Shown here: in pieces, positions 34,576-43,189 of the stretch
Numbering within the stretch: the stretch's first letter is position 1
Layout of the letters: every line of letters starts with the position of its first letter
Assembly: GCF_042683245.1 (NCBI RefSeq)
Contig: NZ_JBHUJB010000005.1
Location: 186,001 to 250,000 of the forward strand
Length of the DNA: 64,000 bases
From: Rubritalea tangerina
GTDB taxonomy: Bacteria; Verrucomicrobiota; Verrucomicrobiia; Verrucomicrobiales; Akkermansiaceae
Direction of reading: 5' to 3'
Made by a program: the position numbers and the translations under genes
Notes under the pieces: model-generated
The model's database searches: none
Told to the model about the DNA's origin: nothing
What the model saw: the letters and a program-made list of their open reading frames with translations, nothing else

Positions 34576-35718
34576 TTAGTTTGAGGCAATGATGGCGGAG
34601 GGCTGGGTGACCTGTGCACTTTCGGTATTGCCTAGTTCGAAGTATTTGCCGAAGCGGTTCTTGAGGAAGTCAGTGAGGGGGATGTCTTCCTGGTGGATGA
34701 GGCCTGATTGGTTCGGGGTGGGTGCGAGTTGGGTGAGGTCGACCACGGCGCAGAGGCTTGCGGCGGTGGTGAACTGGATGGCTGAGAGGTGTTTGCCATC
34801 GAGTTGGGTGTGGTAGATTTTGCGCGCATCACTGAGTTGGATCAGTTTTCCCTCTTTGGTCCCAGTGACATTGCAGAAGCTGAGGACGTAGTCTTGTTCG
34901 GTGCTGGGGATGGCATTTTCCATGAGCTCGCAGAGCAGCCCACGGCGGGACTCAAACTTGAGGTCGTGGAGGAGAAAGCGGATGAGGTCGCGATGGCCTG
35001 GGTAGCGGATAGTTTTGTAGTCAATGTGACGTGCTTGGGTGAGTAGGGACGAGCACAGTGAGCCGACGCCACCGGAGGTGTGGAAGGCTTCGTAGCGGGT
35101 GCCGTCGATGGAGAGTGATTCGAGTTCGGAGAGAGCGGGTACTGAGTGCAGTTTGCCGTCTTGGAGGATTTGGCAGGGTTGGCAGTATTCGTTGATGAGG
35201 CCCAGTGTTGACCAGGTGAGGTTGTACTTGAGGGCATTTGTTGGATAGAGTGGCAGAGCGCCAACGCGCATAGAAATGGAATCGACTGTGTCGAATTGTT
35301 CAGCGAGGTGTTTGGCGACGATGGCGATGAAGCCCGGGGCGAGCCCGCACTGCGGTACGAAGATTTGTGGAGGCGAGGAGGATTGAGCAAGTTCAGCAAT
35401 GTGTGTGCTGACTTCGGTATCTTCAGTGAGGTCGTAGTAGCTGAGTTTGTTTCGTTGTGCTGCCTGCGCAATAGTTGGGCAGAGTGGGTATGCTAGGGCG
35501 CTGATGACGGCGACTTTGTCCTGCATGGCGCGGTCTAATGCCTGTGGGTCTGAGACATCGAGTGGGAGGGTGGCGCGGATATTGGGGAGGGACTTGAGTT
35601 GGGATAGGCGTTGTGTGGAGAGGTCCGCTAGGGTGAGGTGGTAGTCGTGGGTTTTAGCCAGCATCCTGGCGATGGTGGTGCCAATTTTGCCACAGCCAAT
35701 GAGGAGGATTTCTCGCAT
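34576..35718 (-). CDS. Saccharopine dehydrogenase / lysine 6-dehydrogenase family protein
   Basis: NAD(P)-dependent oxidoreductase with an N-terminal Rossmann fold (REILLIGCGKIGTTIARML, residues 2-20) and a saccharopine-dehydrogenase C-terminal domain (CGLAPGFIAIVAKHLAEQF, MRVGALPLYPTNALKYNLTWSTLGLINEY). 380 residues from ATG 35718; a TTG two codons earlier is less likely. Either saccharopine cleavage or direct lysine 6-dehydrogenation to 2-aminoadipate semialdehyde would feed the ALDH7 enzyme encoded next. The choice between these cannot be made from sequence alone. Confidence 0.85.
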   Translation of the reverse strand: MREILLIGCGKIGTTIARMLAKTHDYHLTLADLSTQRLSQLKSLPNIRATLPLDVSDPQALDRAMQDKVAVISALAYPLCPTIAQAAQRNKLSYYDLTEDTEVSTHIAELAQSSSPPQIFVPQCGLAPGFIAIVAKHLAEQFDTVDSISMRVGALPLYPTNALKYNLTWSTLGLINEYCQPCQILQDGKLHSVPALSELESLSIDGTRYEAFHTSGGVGSLCSSLLTQARHIDYKTIRYPGHRDLIRFLLHDLKFESRRGLLCELMENAIPSTEQDYVLSFCNVTGTKEGKLIQLSDARKIYHTQLDGKHLSAIQFTTAASLCAVVDLTQLAPTPNQSGLIHQEDIPLTDFLKNRFGKYFELGNTESAQVTQPSAIIASN

Positions 35719-35815
35719 AAACAATGAGGGGTGAATCTTTAATTTATCACGAAGTTCAGGTGGGAGAAAGGAAAGGTTTGCTTGCTTAAGGGGGGGCTTC
35801 GGGAGATAATGTGGA

Positions 35816-37147
35816 GTGGATTTAGCGTTTGCATGGAAGCCTGAGCGAGACGCCCAGAGGGTGTTAGATGCTTGGTATGCAGAGGTGTTGGGGCGCAGTG
35901 GTTATTTACGTGCTTTAGAGGAACGTATGCGAGTGGAGACGGGCACGCGGTTATTTGACTGGCTGGACTGTTTATTGGTTCCCGATGGGGAGGTTGAGCG
36001 ATTGGTGGAGGTAGGTTTTGAGCTTGATCGCTATGGCGGGTGGAGGCATCCGGGAGCGGTTTTTCCGAGAGTGGTGACTCGGGAGGTGTTGGGCTGTCGG
36101 AGTGAGTGGGGGGCTCAGTTAAAGGTGGATGCGTGTGTGGATTTTGCGGCAGTTCACGGGGTGCATGGGACGATTCAGGGGAAGCCGTGGGCACCAGTTA
36201 GACGCCTCGTTGTAACTGAGCAGCGGGATTTTTATCTTTCAGTGGTGGAGCGCCACGGAAGCAGGGCGATGGAGGTACTGGAGGTTGGGGATCAGTACAG
36301 TGTGCTCTATCAAGAAATGTTAGAGTATGTGAGCACTCGGCGGAGAAACTATGAGGATATGGACCAAGCGTTCGCCATGTTAGAGTACATGTTGAAGAGG
36401 CTTGTGGGGGGCTTGGGGCAGGCGGTGGCTGCGGATTGTTTTTTTAGAGCGGAGCGGAAGTATTGGATGGGGCGCAATCGGGTGGCGCGCATGCAGTACG
36501 AGCGCCAGGGAGGGCTGGGCTTAGGGTGGGCGAACCACGACCACCATACTTATCGTTCGAGCCGCAGGAGTTTTTCGAGCTTAGTGGGGGTGCTAGAGAT
36601 GTTGGGCTTGCAATGTCGGGAGCGATTTTATGCGGGTGCGGGGGCTGGGTGGGGGGCGCAGGTCTTGGAGTCAGGGGAGGCGGGGATTGTGGTCTTTGCG
36701 GATGTTGATATGAGTGCTGAGGAGGTACGAGGTGATTTTTCTCATCAGGGATTAGGTGAGAAGGATGGGTTGGGGACGGTGGGGATGTGGTGTGCTCTGC
36801 ATGGGGAGAGTTTGTTTCAGGCAGGGATGCACCATTTGGAGTGTCAATTTGACTTTGAGGCTTTAGCGAGAGGTTTGGAGGAGGCAGGTGTGAAGTTGAT
36901 GCGGCCCTTCAGTGACTTACCGTATTTAAAGCAACAATTTACGCAAGGTGAGTGGTGGCGGGTGGAGCCAGAGCGCCTTCATGCTTTGTTAGGAAAGGGG
37001 CTGAGCGCTGCTGAAGCGAGGGAGTTTGAGAAGAATGGTGCACTGGGGTCGCATTTAGAGAATCTGGAGCGGCGCGACGGGTATAAGGGTTTCAACCAGG
37101 AGGGGATCAATCAGGTAATTGCAGAGACAGACCCAAGAATTCAATGA
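35816..37147 (+). CDS. Conserved protein of unknown function, possible metal-dependent (DUF1338/VOC-like) enzyme
   Basis: 443 residues from a GTG start. I do not firmly recognise it. The N-terminal half is helical. The second half has a His/Asp-rich block NHDHHTYRSS (near residue 240), followed by LLGVLEMLG-like helix and FYAGAGAGWGAQVLES, and later FQAGMHHLECQFDFEAL and LGSHLENLERRDGYKGFNQ. The D-H-x-x-Y-R and H-H blocks resemble metal-ligand motifs of short DUF1338/vicinal-oxygen-chelate proteins, a group that includes 2-oxoadipate dioxygenase/decarboxylase, but the canonical DUF1338 N-terminal motif is absent. It is divergent from the lysine-catabolism pair by 97 bases, which fits such a role. 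Function is a hypothesis only. Confidence 0.6.
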   Translation: MDLAFAWKPERDAQRVLDAWYAEVLGRSGYLRALEERMRVETGTRLFDWLDCLLVPDGEVERLVEVGFELDRYGGWRHPGAVFPRVVTREVLGCRSEWGAQLKVDACVDFAAVHGVHGTIQGKPWAPVRRLVVTEQRDFYLSVVERHGSRAMEVLEVGDQYSVLYQEMLEYVSTRRRNYEDMDQAFAMLEYMLKRLVGGLGQAVAADCFFRAERKYWMGRNRVARMQYERQGGLGLGWANHDHHTYRSSRRSFSSLVGVLEMLGLQCRERFYAGAGAGWGAQVLESGEAGIVVFADVDMSAEEVRGDFSHQGLGEKDGLGTVGMWCALHGESLFQAGMHHLECQFDFEALARGLEEAGVKLMRPFSDLPYLKQQFTQGEWWRVEPERLHALLGKGLSAAEAREFEKNGALGSHLENLERRDGYKGFNQEGINQVIAETDPRIQ

Positions 37148-37153
37148 AGAACA

Positions 37154-37193
37154 AAAAAAAAAGAGGTAGCTCCAGAAGCTACCTCTTTTTTTT
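37154..37193. terminator. Bidirectional Rho-independent terminator
   Basis: AAAAAAGAGGTAGCT and AGCTACCTCTTTTTT around loop CCAGA, between the convergent genes ending at 37147 (+) and 37215 (-). A-run on one side, T-run on the other. Confidence 0.92.
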
Positions 37194-37214
37194 GTAGAAT
37201 AATGTGTAGTGGTA

Positions 37215-38378
37215 TTAGACGTCGAAGGAGGTCCAGGCTGCGTTGTTGGCGCTGGAGGCGACCACGGCTTCGATGAATGCCATGCCGCGAATTCCGTCGT
37301 CGATTTTTGGGTAATCGGTGGCGAAGGCATCGGGGGTTTCACCTGCTTCAACTGCGCGGATATGGTTAGCGAAGTTGAGGTAGAGGTTGGCGAATGCTTC
37401 GAGGTAGCCTTCTGGATGTGAGGCTGGGGTGCGGGTGGCAGCTTTTGCAGCGTCGCAGTTGTAGTCATTGCCGGTGCGGTAGAGTTGGGCAGGGGCATCT
37501 TTAGGTTTAAAGATGAGCGTGTTTGGCTCGTTTTGGTGCCACTCAAGTCCGCCATTGGCACCCCAGACTCTGATGGCGAGGTTATTTTCTTCACCGACTG
37601 CGATTTGTGATGCCATGAGGAGACCTTTGGCACCGCCTACGAAGCGCAAGAGGACGTTGCCATCGTCGTCAAGGCGTCTGCCCGGGACGAAGGCTGTGAG
37701 GTCAGCGGCGAGTTCGGAGATGTGGAGGCCAGTAATTTCTTCTGCGAGGTTTTCAGCGTGGGTGCCGATATCACCCATGCAGCCAGCGGCGCCTGATTTT
37801 TTAGGGTCGGTACGCCAAGCGGCTTGTTTTTGGCCTTCGGTATCGATGGCGTCGGCGAGCCAGCCTTGTGGGTATTCGACGGCGACTTTACGGATTTCAC
37901 CGAGGTCCCCGTTTGCAACCATGTGGCGTGCTTGTTTGACCATCGGGTAACCAGTGTAGGTGTGAGTGAGGCCGAAGAGTTTACCTGATGACTCGACGAT
38001 TTTTTTAAGTTCTTTCGCTTCTGCGAGGTCGAGGGTGACTGGTTTATCACAGAAGACGTGGAAGCCGGCTTCGAGGGCTGCTTTAGCAGCTGGGAAGTGG
38101 ACGTGGTTTGGGGTGACAATTGCCACGAATTGCATGCGTTGATCCGCGGGGAGTGCTGCTTCTTTTTCCATCATTTCTTCGAAAGTGCCGTAGCAACGTT
38201 CGGGGGAGAGGTAGAGGTCTGCGCCGGAGTCTTTGGAGCGCTCTGGGTCGGAGGAGAAAGCACCACAGACGAGTTCAATTTGTTGGTCGATCGCAGCGGC
38301 GATACGGTGGACAGCACCGATGAAGGCGCCGCGGCCACCGCCGATCATGCCCATTCTTACTTTGTTGGTTGGTGTCAT
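37215..38378 (-). CDS. Gfo/Idh/MocA-family oxidoreductase
   Basis: NAD(P)-dependent sugar or inositol dehydrogenase family. 387 residues: Rossmann GMIGGGRGAFIGAVHR (about 9-24), then VAIVTPNHVHFPAAKAALEAGFHVFCDKPVTLDLAEA with the conserved CDKP (catalytic Lys), and a C-terminal beta-sheet domain with GCMGDIGTHAENLAEEITG (conserved His). Substrate is unknown. Last gene of the sugar operon with a TIM-barrel isomerase, an FGGY kinase and an MFS transporter; the pairing with a xylose-isomerase-like protein is common in polyol/inositol pathways. Confidence 0.92.
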   Translation of the reverse strand: MTPTNKVRMGMIGGGRGAFIGAVHRIAAAIDQQIELVCGAFSSDPERSKDSGADLYLSPERCYGTFEEMMEKEAALPADQRMQFVAIVTPNHVHFPAAKAALEAGFHVFCDKPVTLDLAEAKELKKIVESSGKLFGLTHTYTGYPMVKQARHMVANGDLGEIRKVAVEYPQGWLADAIDTEGQKQAAWRTDPKKSGAAGCMGDIGTHAENLAEEITGLHISELAADLTAFVPGRRLDDDGNVLLRFVGGAKGLLMASQIAVGEENNLAIRVWGANGGLEWHQNEPNTLIFKPKDAPAQLYRTGNDYNCDAAKAATRTPASHPEGYLEAFANLYLNFANHIRAVEAGETPDAFATDYPKIDDGIRGMAFIEAVVASSANNAAWTSFDV

Positions 38379-38385
38379 GGTAAAT

Positions 38386-38850
38386 AGTTGCTTGGTTGCT
38401 TAGTCATTGAGTGATTTTCGAAGGCTTTGAATCATTTTGGCGATGATCGTATTTTCTTCGATGAGAGATTTGCCAGTTTCGGGTGTTATTAGGTTGAGTT
38501 TGAGGCAAATGTAGATTTGCGTTTTAAGTTCGTTGTTTGAGCCTAGCGCGATGCGGAGAAATTTAGAAAAATCTTTTGGAGTTACCCTGCCATGACCTTC
38601 CGCGATGTTAGAAGGGACTGAAATAGCGGCACGGGTCATTTGATTTTTGAGTTCAAAAGAGGCGAATTTTTCTACTTCTTTAACAATGGTGACGGCTTGT
38701 TGGCAGGCACGTTTCCAAACATCAAGGTCTTCAAAAGATTGGTAAGGCATGGGGGTGGTTGCTTTGTTACTTAGAGGTATAGTTGCTTAGTTATATGCGC
38801 AGGACGCAAAGTAACCAAGCAACTTAGTAACTGTGAAACTGAGCAACTTA
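38386..38850 (-). mobile_element. Cassette D: four-helix-bundle gene between iterated-word arms, inside sugar operon
   Basis: About 465 bp filling the gap between the TIM-barrel gene and the oxidoreductase gene. The oxidoreductase-side arm AGTTGCTTGGTTGCTT (38386-38401) has an inverse near-copy (15/16) at 38809-38824. The far side (38761-38850) is a longer tract of GTTACTTAG / AGTTGCTTAG / AAGTTGCTCAG words that can also fold on itself. The TIM-barrel gene's TAA stop lies in the first word of the tract. 7 bases remain before the oxidoreductase ATG. Same plan as cassettes A-C, with more decayed arms. Confidence 0.66.
38400..38750 (-). CDS. Four-helix-bundle protein (S23/IVS-encoded type)
   Basis: 116 residues: MPYQSFEDLDVWKRACQQAV, KNQMTRAAISVPSNIAEGHGR, FSKFLRIALGSNNELKTQIYICLKLNLI, the standard pattern of the family (DLxVWK...RAAxSVPSNIAEG). 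Of the three copies in the window this is nearest to the family consensus. The stop codon lies in one arm of cassette D. Function unknown; it stands between two sugar-metabolism genes with which it has no evident link. Confidence 0.92.
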   Translation of the reverse strand: MPYQSFEDLDVWKRACQQAVTIVKEVEKFASFELKNQMTRAAISVPSNIAEGHGRVTPKDFSKFLRIALGSNNELKTQIYICLKLNLITPETGKSLIEENTIIAKMIQSLRKSLND

Positions 38851-39885
38851 TCCCTGCGCGTCGTTATCGAATGCTCCGTCGAAGGCGAGGTTGGTATTGC
38901 GTGGGAAGTCGAGCTTGCGCACGTATTCGCAGGATTCGGTAGCACCGTGGAAGCGGTCCATGCGTCCATCTTCCCATTCTACGGAGAGTGGGCCAGCGTA
39001 GTGGATATCGTTGAGGGCGACGATGATATCTTCGAATTTTACGTCACCGCGGCCGACTGAGCGGAAGTCCCAATAGCGACGTGGGTCGAGGAAGTCTGTG
39101 TGGCCACCGAAGACGCCAACGGTGCCGTCACCATGGCCGAACCAGACGTCTTTCATGTGGCAATGGTTGATGCGGTCGGAGAAGGTGTAGATAAATTTGA
39201 CGTAGTCGACACCTTGGTAGGCGAGGTGTGATGGGTCGTAGTTGAAGCCGAAGCGTGGGTGGTGGTTGAGAGCTTCGAGGGCGCGCTCGGCGGAGGCGAT
39301 ATCGAATGCGATTTCAGTGGGGTGGACTTCGAGAGCGAAGTAGACGTCTTGTTGTGCGAAGGCGTCCATAATGGGGGTGAAGCGGCTAGCGAAGTCATCG
39401 AAGCCTTTTTGGATATATTCTTGGGAAGTGGGTGGGAATGCGTAGAGTGCGCCCCAGATGGAGGAGCCAGTGAAGCCATTGACGACGACTTTTTCAGGAG
39501 CTCCACCGGGCTTGAGGTCGAAGAATTTGCGGGCCGCTTTGGCGGTGTCGATCATTTCCTGGGCCGCGCGTTGGCGGACACCTTCCGCGTCACCATCTCC
39601 CCAGACGTGTTGTGGGAGGATGGACTTGTGGCGTTCATCGATGAGGTCACAGATGGCTTGGCCGACAAGGTGAGCGGAGATGGCAAAGCAGGTGATACCG
39701 GCATTGTCTAACTGTGCCCATTTGGCTTCGCAGTAACCCTCTTCATTGAGAGCTTTTTGGACATCGAAGTGGTCGCCCCAGCAGGCGAGTTCTACGCCAT
39801 CATAGCCCATTTCTTTGACTTTTGGGAAGAGCTCCTCTGATGGGAGGTCGGCCCACTGACCTGTGAATAAAGTAACCTTACGCAT
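38848..39885 (-). CDS. Sugar phosphate isomerase/epimerase (xylose-isomerase-like TIM barrel)
   Basis: 345 residues, AP-endonuclease-2-type TIM barrel. Visible metal/substrate motifs: FALEVHPTEIAFD (Glu), FGFNYDPSHLAYQGVD (Asp, His), NHCHMKDVWFG (His), and FRSVGRGDVKFEDIIVAL. Members isomerise or epimerise sugars and inositols. In an operon with a sugar transporter, kinase and dehydrogenase. The exact substrate is unknown. Its stop codon merges with the first word of cassette D. Confidence 0.9.
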   Translation of the reverse strand: MRKVTLFTGQWADLPSEELFPKVKEMGYDGVELACWGDHFDVQKALNEEGYCEAKWAQLDNAGITCFAISAHLVGQAICDLIDERHKSILPQHVWGDGDAEGVRQRAAQEMIDTAKAARKFFDLKPGGAPEKVVVNGFTGSSIWGALYAFPPTSQEYIQKGFDDFASRFTPIMDAFAQQDVYFALEVHPTEIAFDIASAERALEALNHHPRFGFNYDPSHLAYQGVDYVKFIYTFSDRINHCHMKDVWFGHGDGTVGVFGGHTDFLDPRRYWDFRSVGRGDVKFEDIIVALNDIHYAGPLSVEWEDGRMDRFHGATESCEYVRKLDFPRNTNLAFDGAFDNDAQG

Positions 39886-39962
39886 TGAATTTTCTGGTGA
39901 TAATCTGAGCGAAAGGAATAGAGATCAGCGGGGGAGAAATCGAGTAAAATCCACGCCATTCC

Positions 39963-41480
39963 TTACTTTCTAAGGTGTTGGTAGAGCTGGTCTGTGAACT
40001 TTTCGCCAAGTGCTTGGTATATCACTTCAGTGGCGGGATCTGGCTCGATGGTGGCACCCTCTTTTGGCAGGCAGAACTGCTCGATGAGGGAGTCGATATC
40101 ATAGCCATCGGCGTGTGCAGCGATGAGTGCGGCACCGAGTGAGGCCGAGGCGTGTGAGCTGAGTCGTTGGACTGGGCGTTGGAAAATGTTAGCGATTGTT
40201 TGGCAGACGCCATCGCTTTGTGAGATGCCGCCGGTGACGACGATGGTTTCAGGGAATTCTCCGTGCCAGAGGCTATGGAGGCGCATGTTAAGAAACTGGC
40301 CATCGATGAGTGCGGCTGGGTCTGAGGTGATTTGCTCGAGGGCGGCGGCAGGTGGGGTGATTTCAGTTTCGTAGAAGGGGAGGCTGACGGGGCTCTCGGC
40401 TGTGCGGGGGATGCGCAGGAGGGCGTCGAATTCGGCCCAGGTGATGTCCAGTTGATTTTTGAGAGCGACGCAGGCGAGGGCGCCATTTTTAAAGCACGAG
40501 AGGGACATGTATTCCCCGACGGGGTTGCCGAAGATATGTCCGTATCCCATGGGGTCTGGGAAGGGGGATTTGACGGCGGAGAAGAGGGTGTAGGAGGTGC
40601 CGAGCGAGATCACCCAGGTTCCGGGGTGGATGACGCCCATGCCGACGAGGCTTGCGGGGTTATCTCCGGTCCAATGGGTGCAGCGGGTGCGCTCGTTGAA
40701 ACCATATTTTGAGGAAAAGTAGGGGGCGATGGTACCGGCGATTTGGGTGGTACGTTTGAGTTCTGGTAGGCGATCGAGCGTACCGGGCGCGGTGGCGTTG
40801 GCCATTTTTTTATCCCAGCGCCGTTTATTGATATGCATGAGGTTCATGCCAGCGCCGTCACCGTAGTCGATGGCGGCAGATTTACCGACGAGCAGGGAGC
40901 AAAGGAATGAGGAAACGAGGTGGACGTGCTTGGTTTCGTGCCAGCGCTCAGGGAATTGTTTGGCGTGTTTGCGAATTTGCGCGGCTGAGAAGCGTTCGAT
41001 GGCGGCAGAGCCAGTGCGTTTTGTAATTTTACGTGAGCTGCCGATAGTTTGGGTAATTTCTTGGCAGTCTTGGGAAGTGGAGGCGTCTAACCAGATGGGG
41101 GAGACGGGGCGGGTAAAGCAATCGCCAAGTTGTTCGATGAGAGGGATGTTAGGAGAGAGGTTCTCAAGGGCTCGCTCGAAGTTGTCATTGAGGTAGACGG
41201 TGGCGTGTTGTTGGGCGGATCCGCAAATTGTTGCAATAGCACTTAGCGGAGCACCGTCTTGCTGCATCTTAGAGAGCAGGAGGTCTAGGGCTTCCACCCA
41301 CATGAGTGGGTTTGAGAAAAACTCATCAGGCTCAGTGCCGCGCACAAAGCCGTGACTTGTTTGATAGTGAGGCAGTTCTGCCTCGAAGTTGACTGAGTGT
41401 TCGCAAAGAGTCTCTCCGTTTCTAACGTCTATTAGAATGGCGGAGAGACTCTGAGTAGAACAATCTAGGCCCAAATGCAT
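39963..41480 (-). CDS. FGGY-family carbohydrate kinase (xylulokinase-like)
   Basis: 505 residues. N-terminal ATPase fold start MHLGLDCSTQSLSAILID (Asp of the phosphate-1 loop), ICGSAQQHATVYLN, the central CTHWTGDNPASLVGMGVIHPGTWVISLGTSYTLF and the C-terminal VVTGGISQSDGVCQTIANIFQRPVQRLSSHASASLGAAL. Closest by wording to xylulokinases, but FGGY members also take ribulose, gluconate and others. Second gene of the sugar operon after the transporter. Confidence 0.9.
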   Translation of the reverse strand: MHLGLDCSTQSLSAILIDVRNGETLCEHSVNFEAELPHYQTSHGFVRGTEPDEFFSNPLMWVEALDLLLSKMQQDGAPLSAIATICGSAQQHATVYLNDNFERALENLSPNIPLIEQLGDCFTRPVSPIWLDASTSQDCQEITQTIGSSRKITKRTGSAAIERFSAAQIRKHAKQFPERWHETKHVHLVSSFLCSLLVGKSAAIDYGDGAGMNLMHINKRRWDKKMANATAPGTLDRLPELKRTTQIAGTIAPYFSSKYGFNERTRCTHWTGDNPASLVGMGVIHPGTWVISLGTSYTLFSAVKSPFPDPMGYGHIFGNPVGEYMSLSCFKNGALACVALKNQLDITWAEFDALLRIPRTAESPVSLPFYETEITPPAAALEQITSDPAALIDGQFLNMRLHSLWHGEFPETIVVTGGISQSDGVCQTIANIFQRPVQRLSSHASASLGAALIAAHADGYDIDSLIEQFCLPKEGATIEPDPATEVIYQALGEKFTDQLYQHLRK

Positions 41481-41519
41481 AGTGGGGGTTTACACTATAC
41501 CTAAGCTATGTGGGAAGGT

Positions 41520-43085
41520 TTATTCCCATGAGGATTCAAGCACGACAGGTTTGTAACCGCCGCGTGACTTGTAGAAGAGTGCAATAATGAGGTAGCAGAC
41601 ACCCAAGATTGCAGGGAAGAAAGCAGCAACCTTGAGAACTTTACGTTGGTTGTTGTCGAGGTCGACAACGAACTGTTTTTGTTCAGGAGTTTGCTCAGCC
41701 TCTGTTTCAGGGAACTTCATGTCTTCTTTGACTGCTGCCATGTCGACTTTTTCGTATTTCCACCCGAAGAAGTTTTGGTCTTCTTTACGTACTTCGTACA
41801 CTTTAGGAGCGGTTTCTTTGACGAGGTTAGCATTGAAGTTATCACTGGTCGCACCGAGGAATGGTACACCGAAAATACCGAGGGTTAGGAGACCCATAGC
41901 GGAGACCGTGTTGAGGGTCATTGCGCCGCCTTTTGGGAACTGTTCAGCGGTGAAGCCGAGGATTGTAGGCCAGTAGAATGTTTGGCCGACCCCATAGAGG
42001 ATGAATGCGATGAAGATGGTAACACCTGTAGCTCCAGAGAGAACGAAGAGTCCAACTGTTGAGAAAATAGCACTGACTACGAGGAGGATTGGTGGGGACA
42101 TGTACTTAAGTGGCACACCAGCGAAGAAGCGGAGAACCATCATGATAAGTGAGGAGAAGACGATTGCCCAACCAGAGTTAAGGTTATACTCGGTAGAGAG
42201 AACTGGCTCCATGAGTTTTTTGATCCAAGCATCAGTAGCAAGCTCAGCAGTTGCCAGTGGGATCATGGTGAGACAGAGGATGAAGAAGAGAACTTTACCT
42301 GCTGATTTGAGAGCGAAGCCTGAAATGAGTCCGGCTAGGGAACCAACCGCTAAGCTGGTAATAATGCGATCATAGCCATCAGAGAGAGCACCAGCTTGGG
42401 TAGCGAACTCATAGAAGAGGAAGGTGACGGCGAGGAAGATACCGAGGCCGCCGAATTCACGGAGCATGTCTGTGTATGGGACATTTGCTTCAACGCGTTC
42501 GTCTTCAGGGTAGTTGTGGCACATGAGGAACATGACGCCGAATGCGAGTACTGGAGTGAGAACGAACCAGAACATCTCGCGCCATGCAAGTGATGGAGAG
42601 TCACCAGTTCCTAGAAGGATGAAAATCATAGCACCGAGAGCAACACCCGCTGGCCATGAAGCGTGGAGGATGTTGAGCATCTTGGATTTTTGGGTTTTGT
42701 ACATGGTGGCACAGAGCGGGTTGATCACCGCTTCCACGATACCGTGAGCAAAGCCGAAAAGGAGGAATGAGTACTTAGCTGAAGCAAAATCACGTGTGAA
42801 GATAGTCCAGATACAGGAGGCAATGAAGCAAGCCGCTGAGATCATCATGGAGATTTTGTATCCGATTTTGTCGACGATAAGGCTGAAGAGGATCATGCCT
42901 ACGGCGATTGGCCAGAGGGATTGGCCGAAGAGGCCACCTGCTTCGGCGCCACTGATATTGAATTCTTTTTCCCAGATACCGATACTCATAACGCGGATAC
43001 CGAAACCGACGCCGGCGGCCATGAGTGCGAGGAAGCTCGCCCAGAAGATGATAGAGCGTTCCTTGTTTGTTAGTGTTTTGTCCAT
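41520..43085 (-). CDS. MFS sugar transporter
   Basis: Inner-membrane permease of the major facilitator superfamily; 521 residues and about 12 helices. MFS loop 2-3 motif appears as LFSLIVDKIGYKISMMI; a large insertion of about 90 residues between helices 10/11 and the last one (VRKEDQNFFGWKYEKVDMAAVKEDMKF...) is unusual. First gene of the operon that continues with kinase, isomerase and dehydrogenase. Divergent from a PAS-AraC regulator, which likely controls it. Substrate is not known. Confidence 0.9.
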   Translation of the reverse strand: MDKTLTNKERSIIFWASFLALMAAGVGFGIRVMSIGIWEKEFNISGAEAGGLFGQSLWPIAVGMILFSLIVDKIGYKISMMISAACFIASCIWTIFTRDFASAKYSFLLFGFAHGIVEAVINPLCATMYKTQKSKMLNILHASWPAGVALGAMIFILLGTGDSPSLAWREMFWFVLTPVLAFGVMFLMCHNYPEDERVEANVPYTDMLREFGGLGIFLAVTFLFYEFATQAGALSDGYDRIITSLAVGSLAGLISGFALKSAGKVLFFILCLTMIPLATAELATDAWIKKLMEPVLSTEYNLNSGWAIVFSSLIMMVLRFFAGVPLKYMSPPILLVVSAIFSTVGLFVLSGATGVTIFIAFILYGVGQTFYWPTILGFTAEQFPKGGAMTLNTVSAMGLLTLGIFGVPFLGATSDNFNANLVKETAPKVYEVRKEDQNFFGWKYEKVDMAAVKEDMKFPETEAEQTPEQKQFVVDLDNNQRKVLKVAAFFPAILGVCYLIIALFYKSRGGYKPVVLESSWE

Positions 43086-43111
43086 TTTTGTACTGTAGTG
43101 TGTTAGTATGA

Positions 43112-43189
43112 GCTCGATTGTTTGGGTGATTGGTGGGGGAATTCAATCGAGCGTATGAAGCTCATAGAGGGAAGTTAGACAGCTGTCTA
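43112..43189. promoter_or_regulatory. Candidate operator region between MFS operon and PAS-AraC gene
   Basis: The 241-bp divergent intergenic space contains an inverted repeat GCTCGATTG / CAATCGAGC (43112-43120 and 43144-43152) and a perfect 14-base palindrome TAGACAGCTGTCTA (43176-43189). Both are plausible binding sites for the divergently encoded regulator. No clear -35/-10 pair was assigned. Function is inferred from position. Confidence 0.4.

Noticed and set aside
35816..37147. Firm annotation of this gene as HglS/2-oxoadipate dioxygenase
   Set aside because: The canonical DUF1338 N-terminal motif is absent; only short metal-site-like blocks and gene context support the link.
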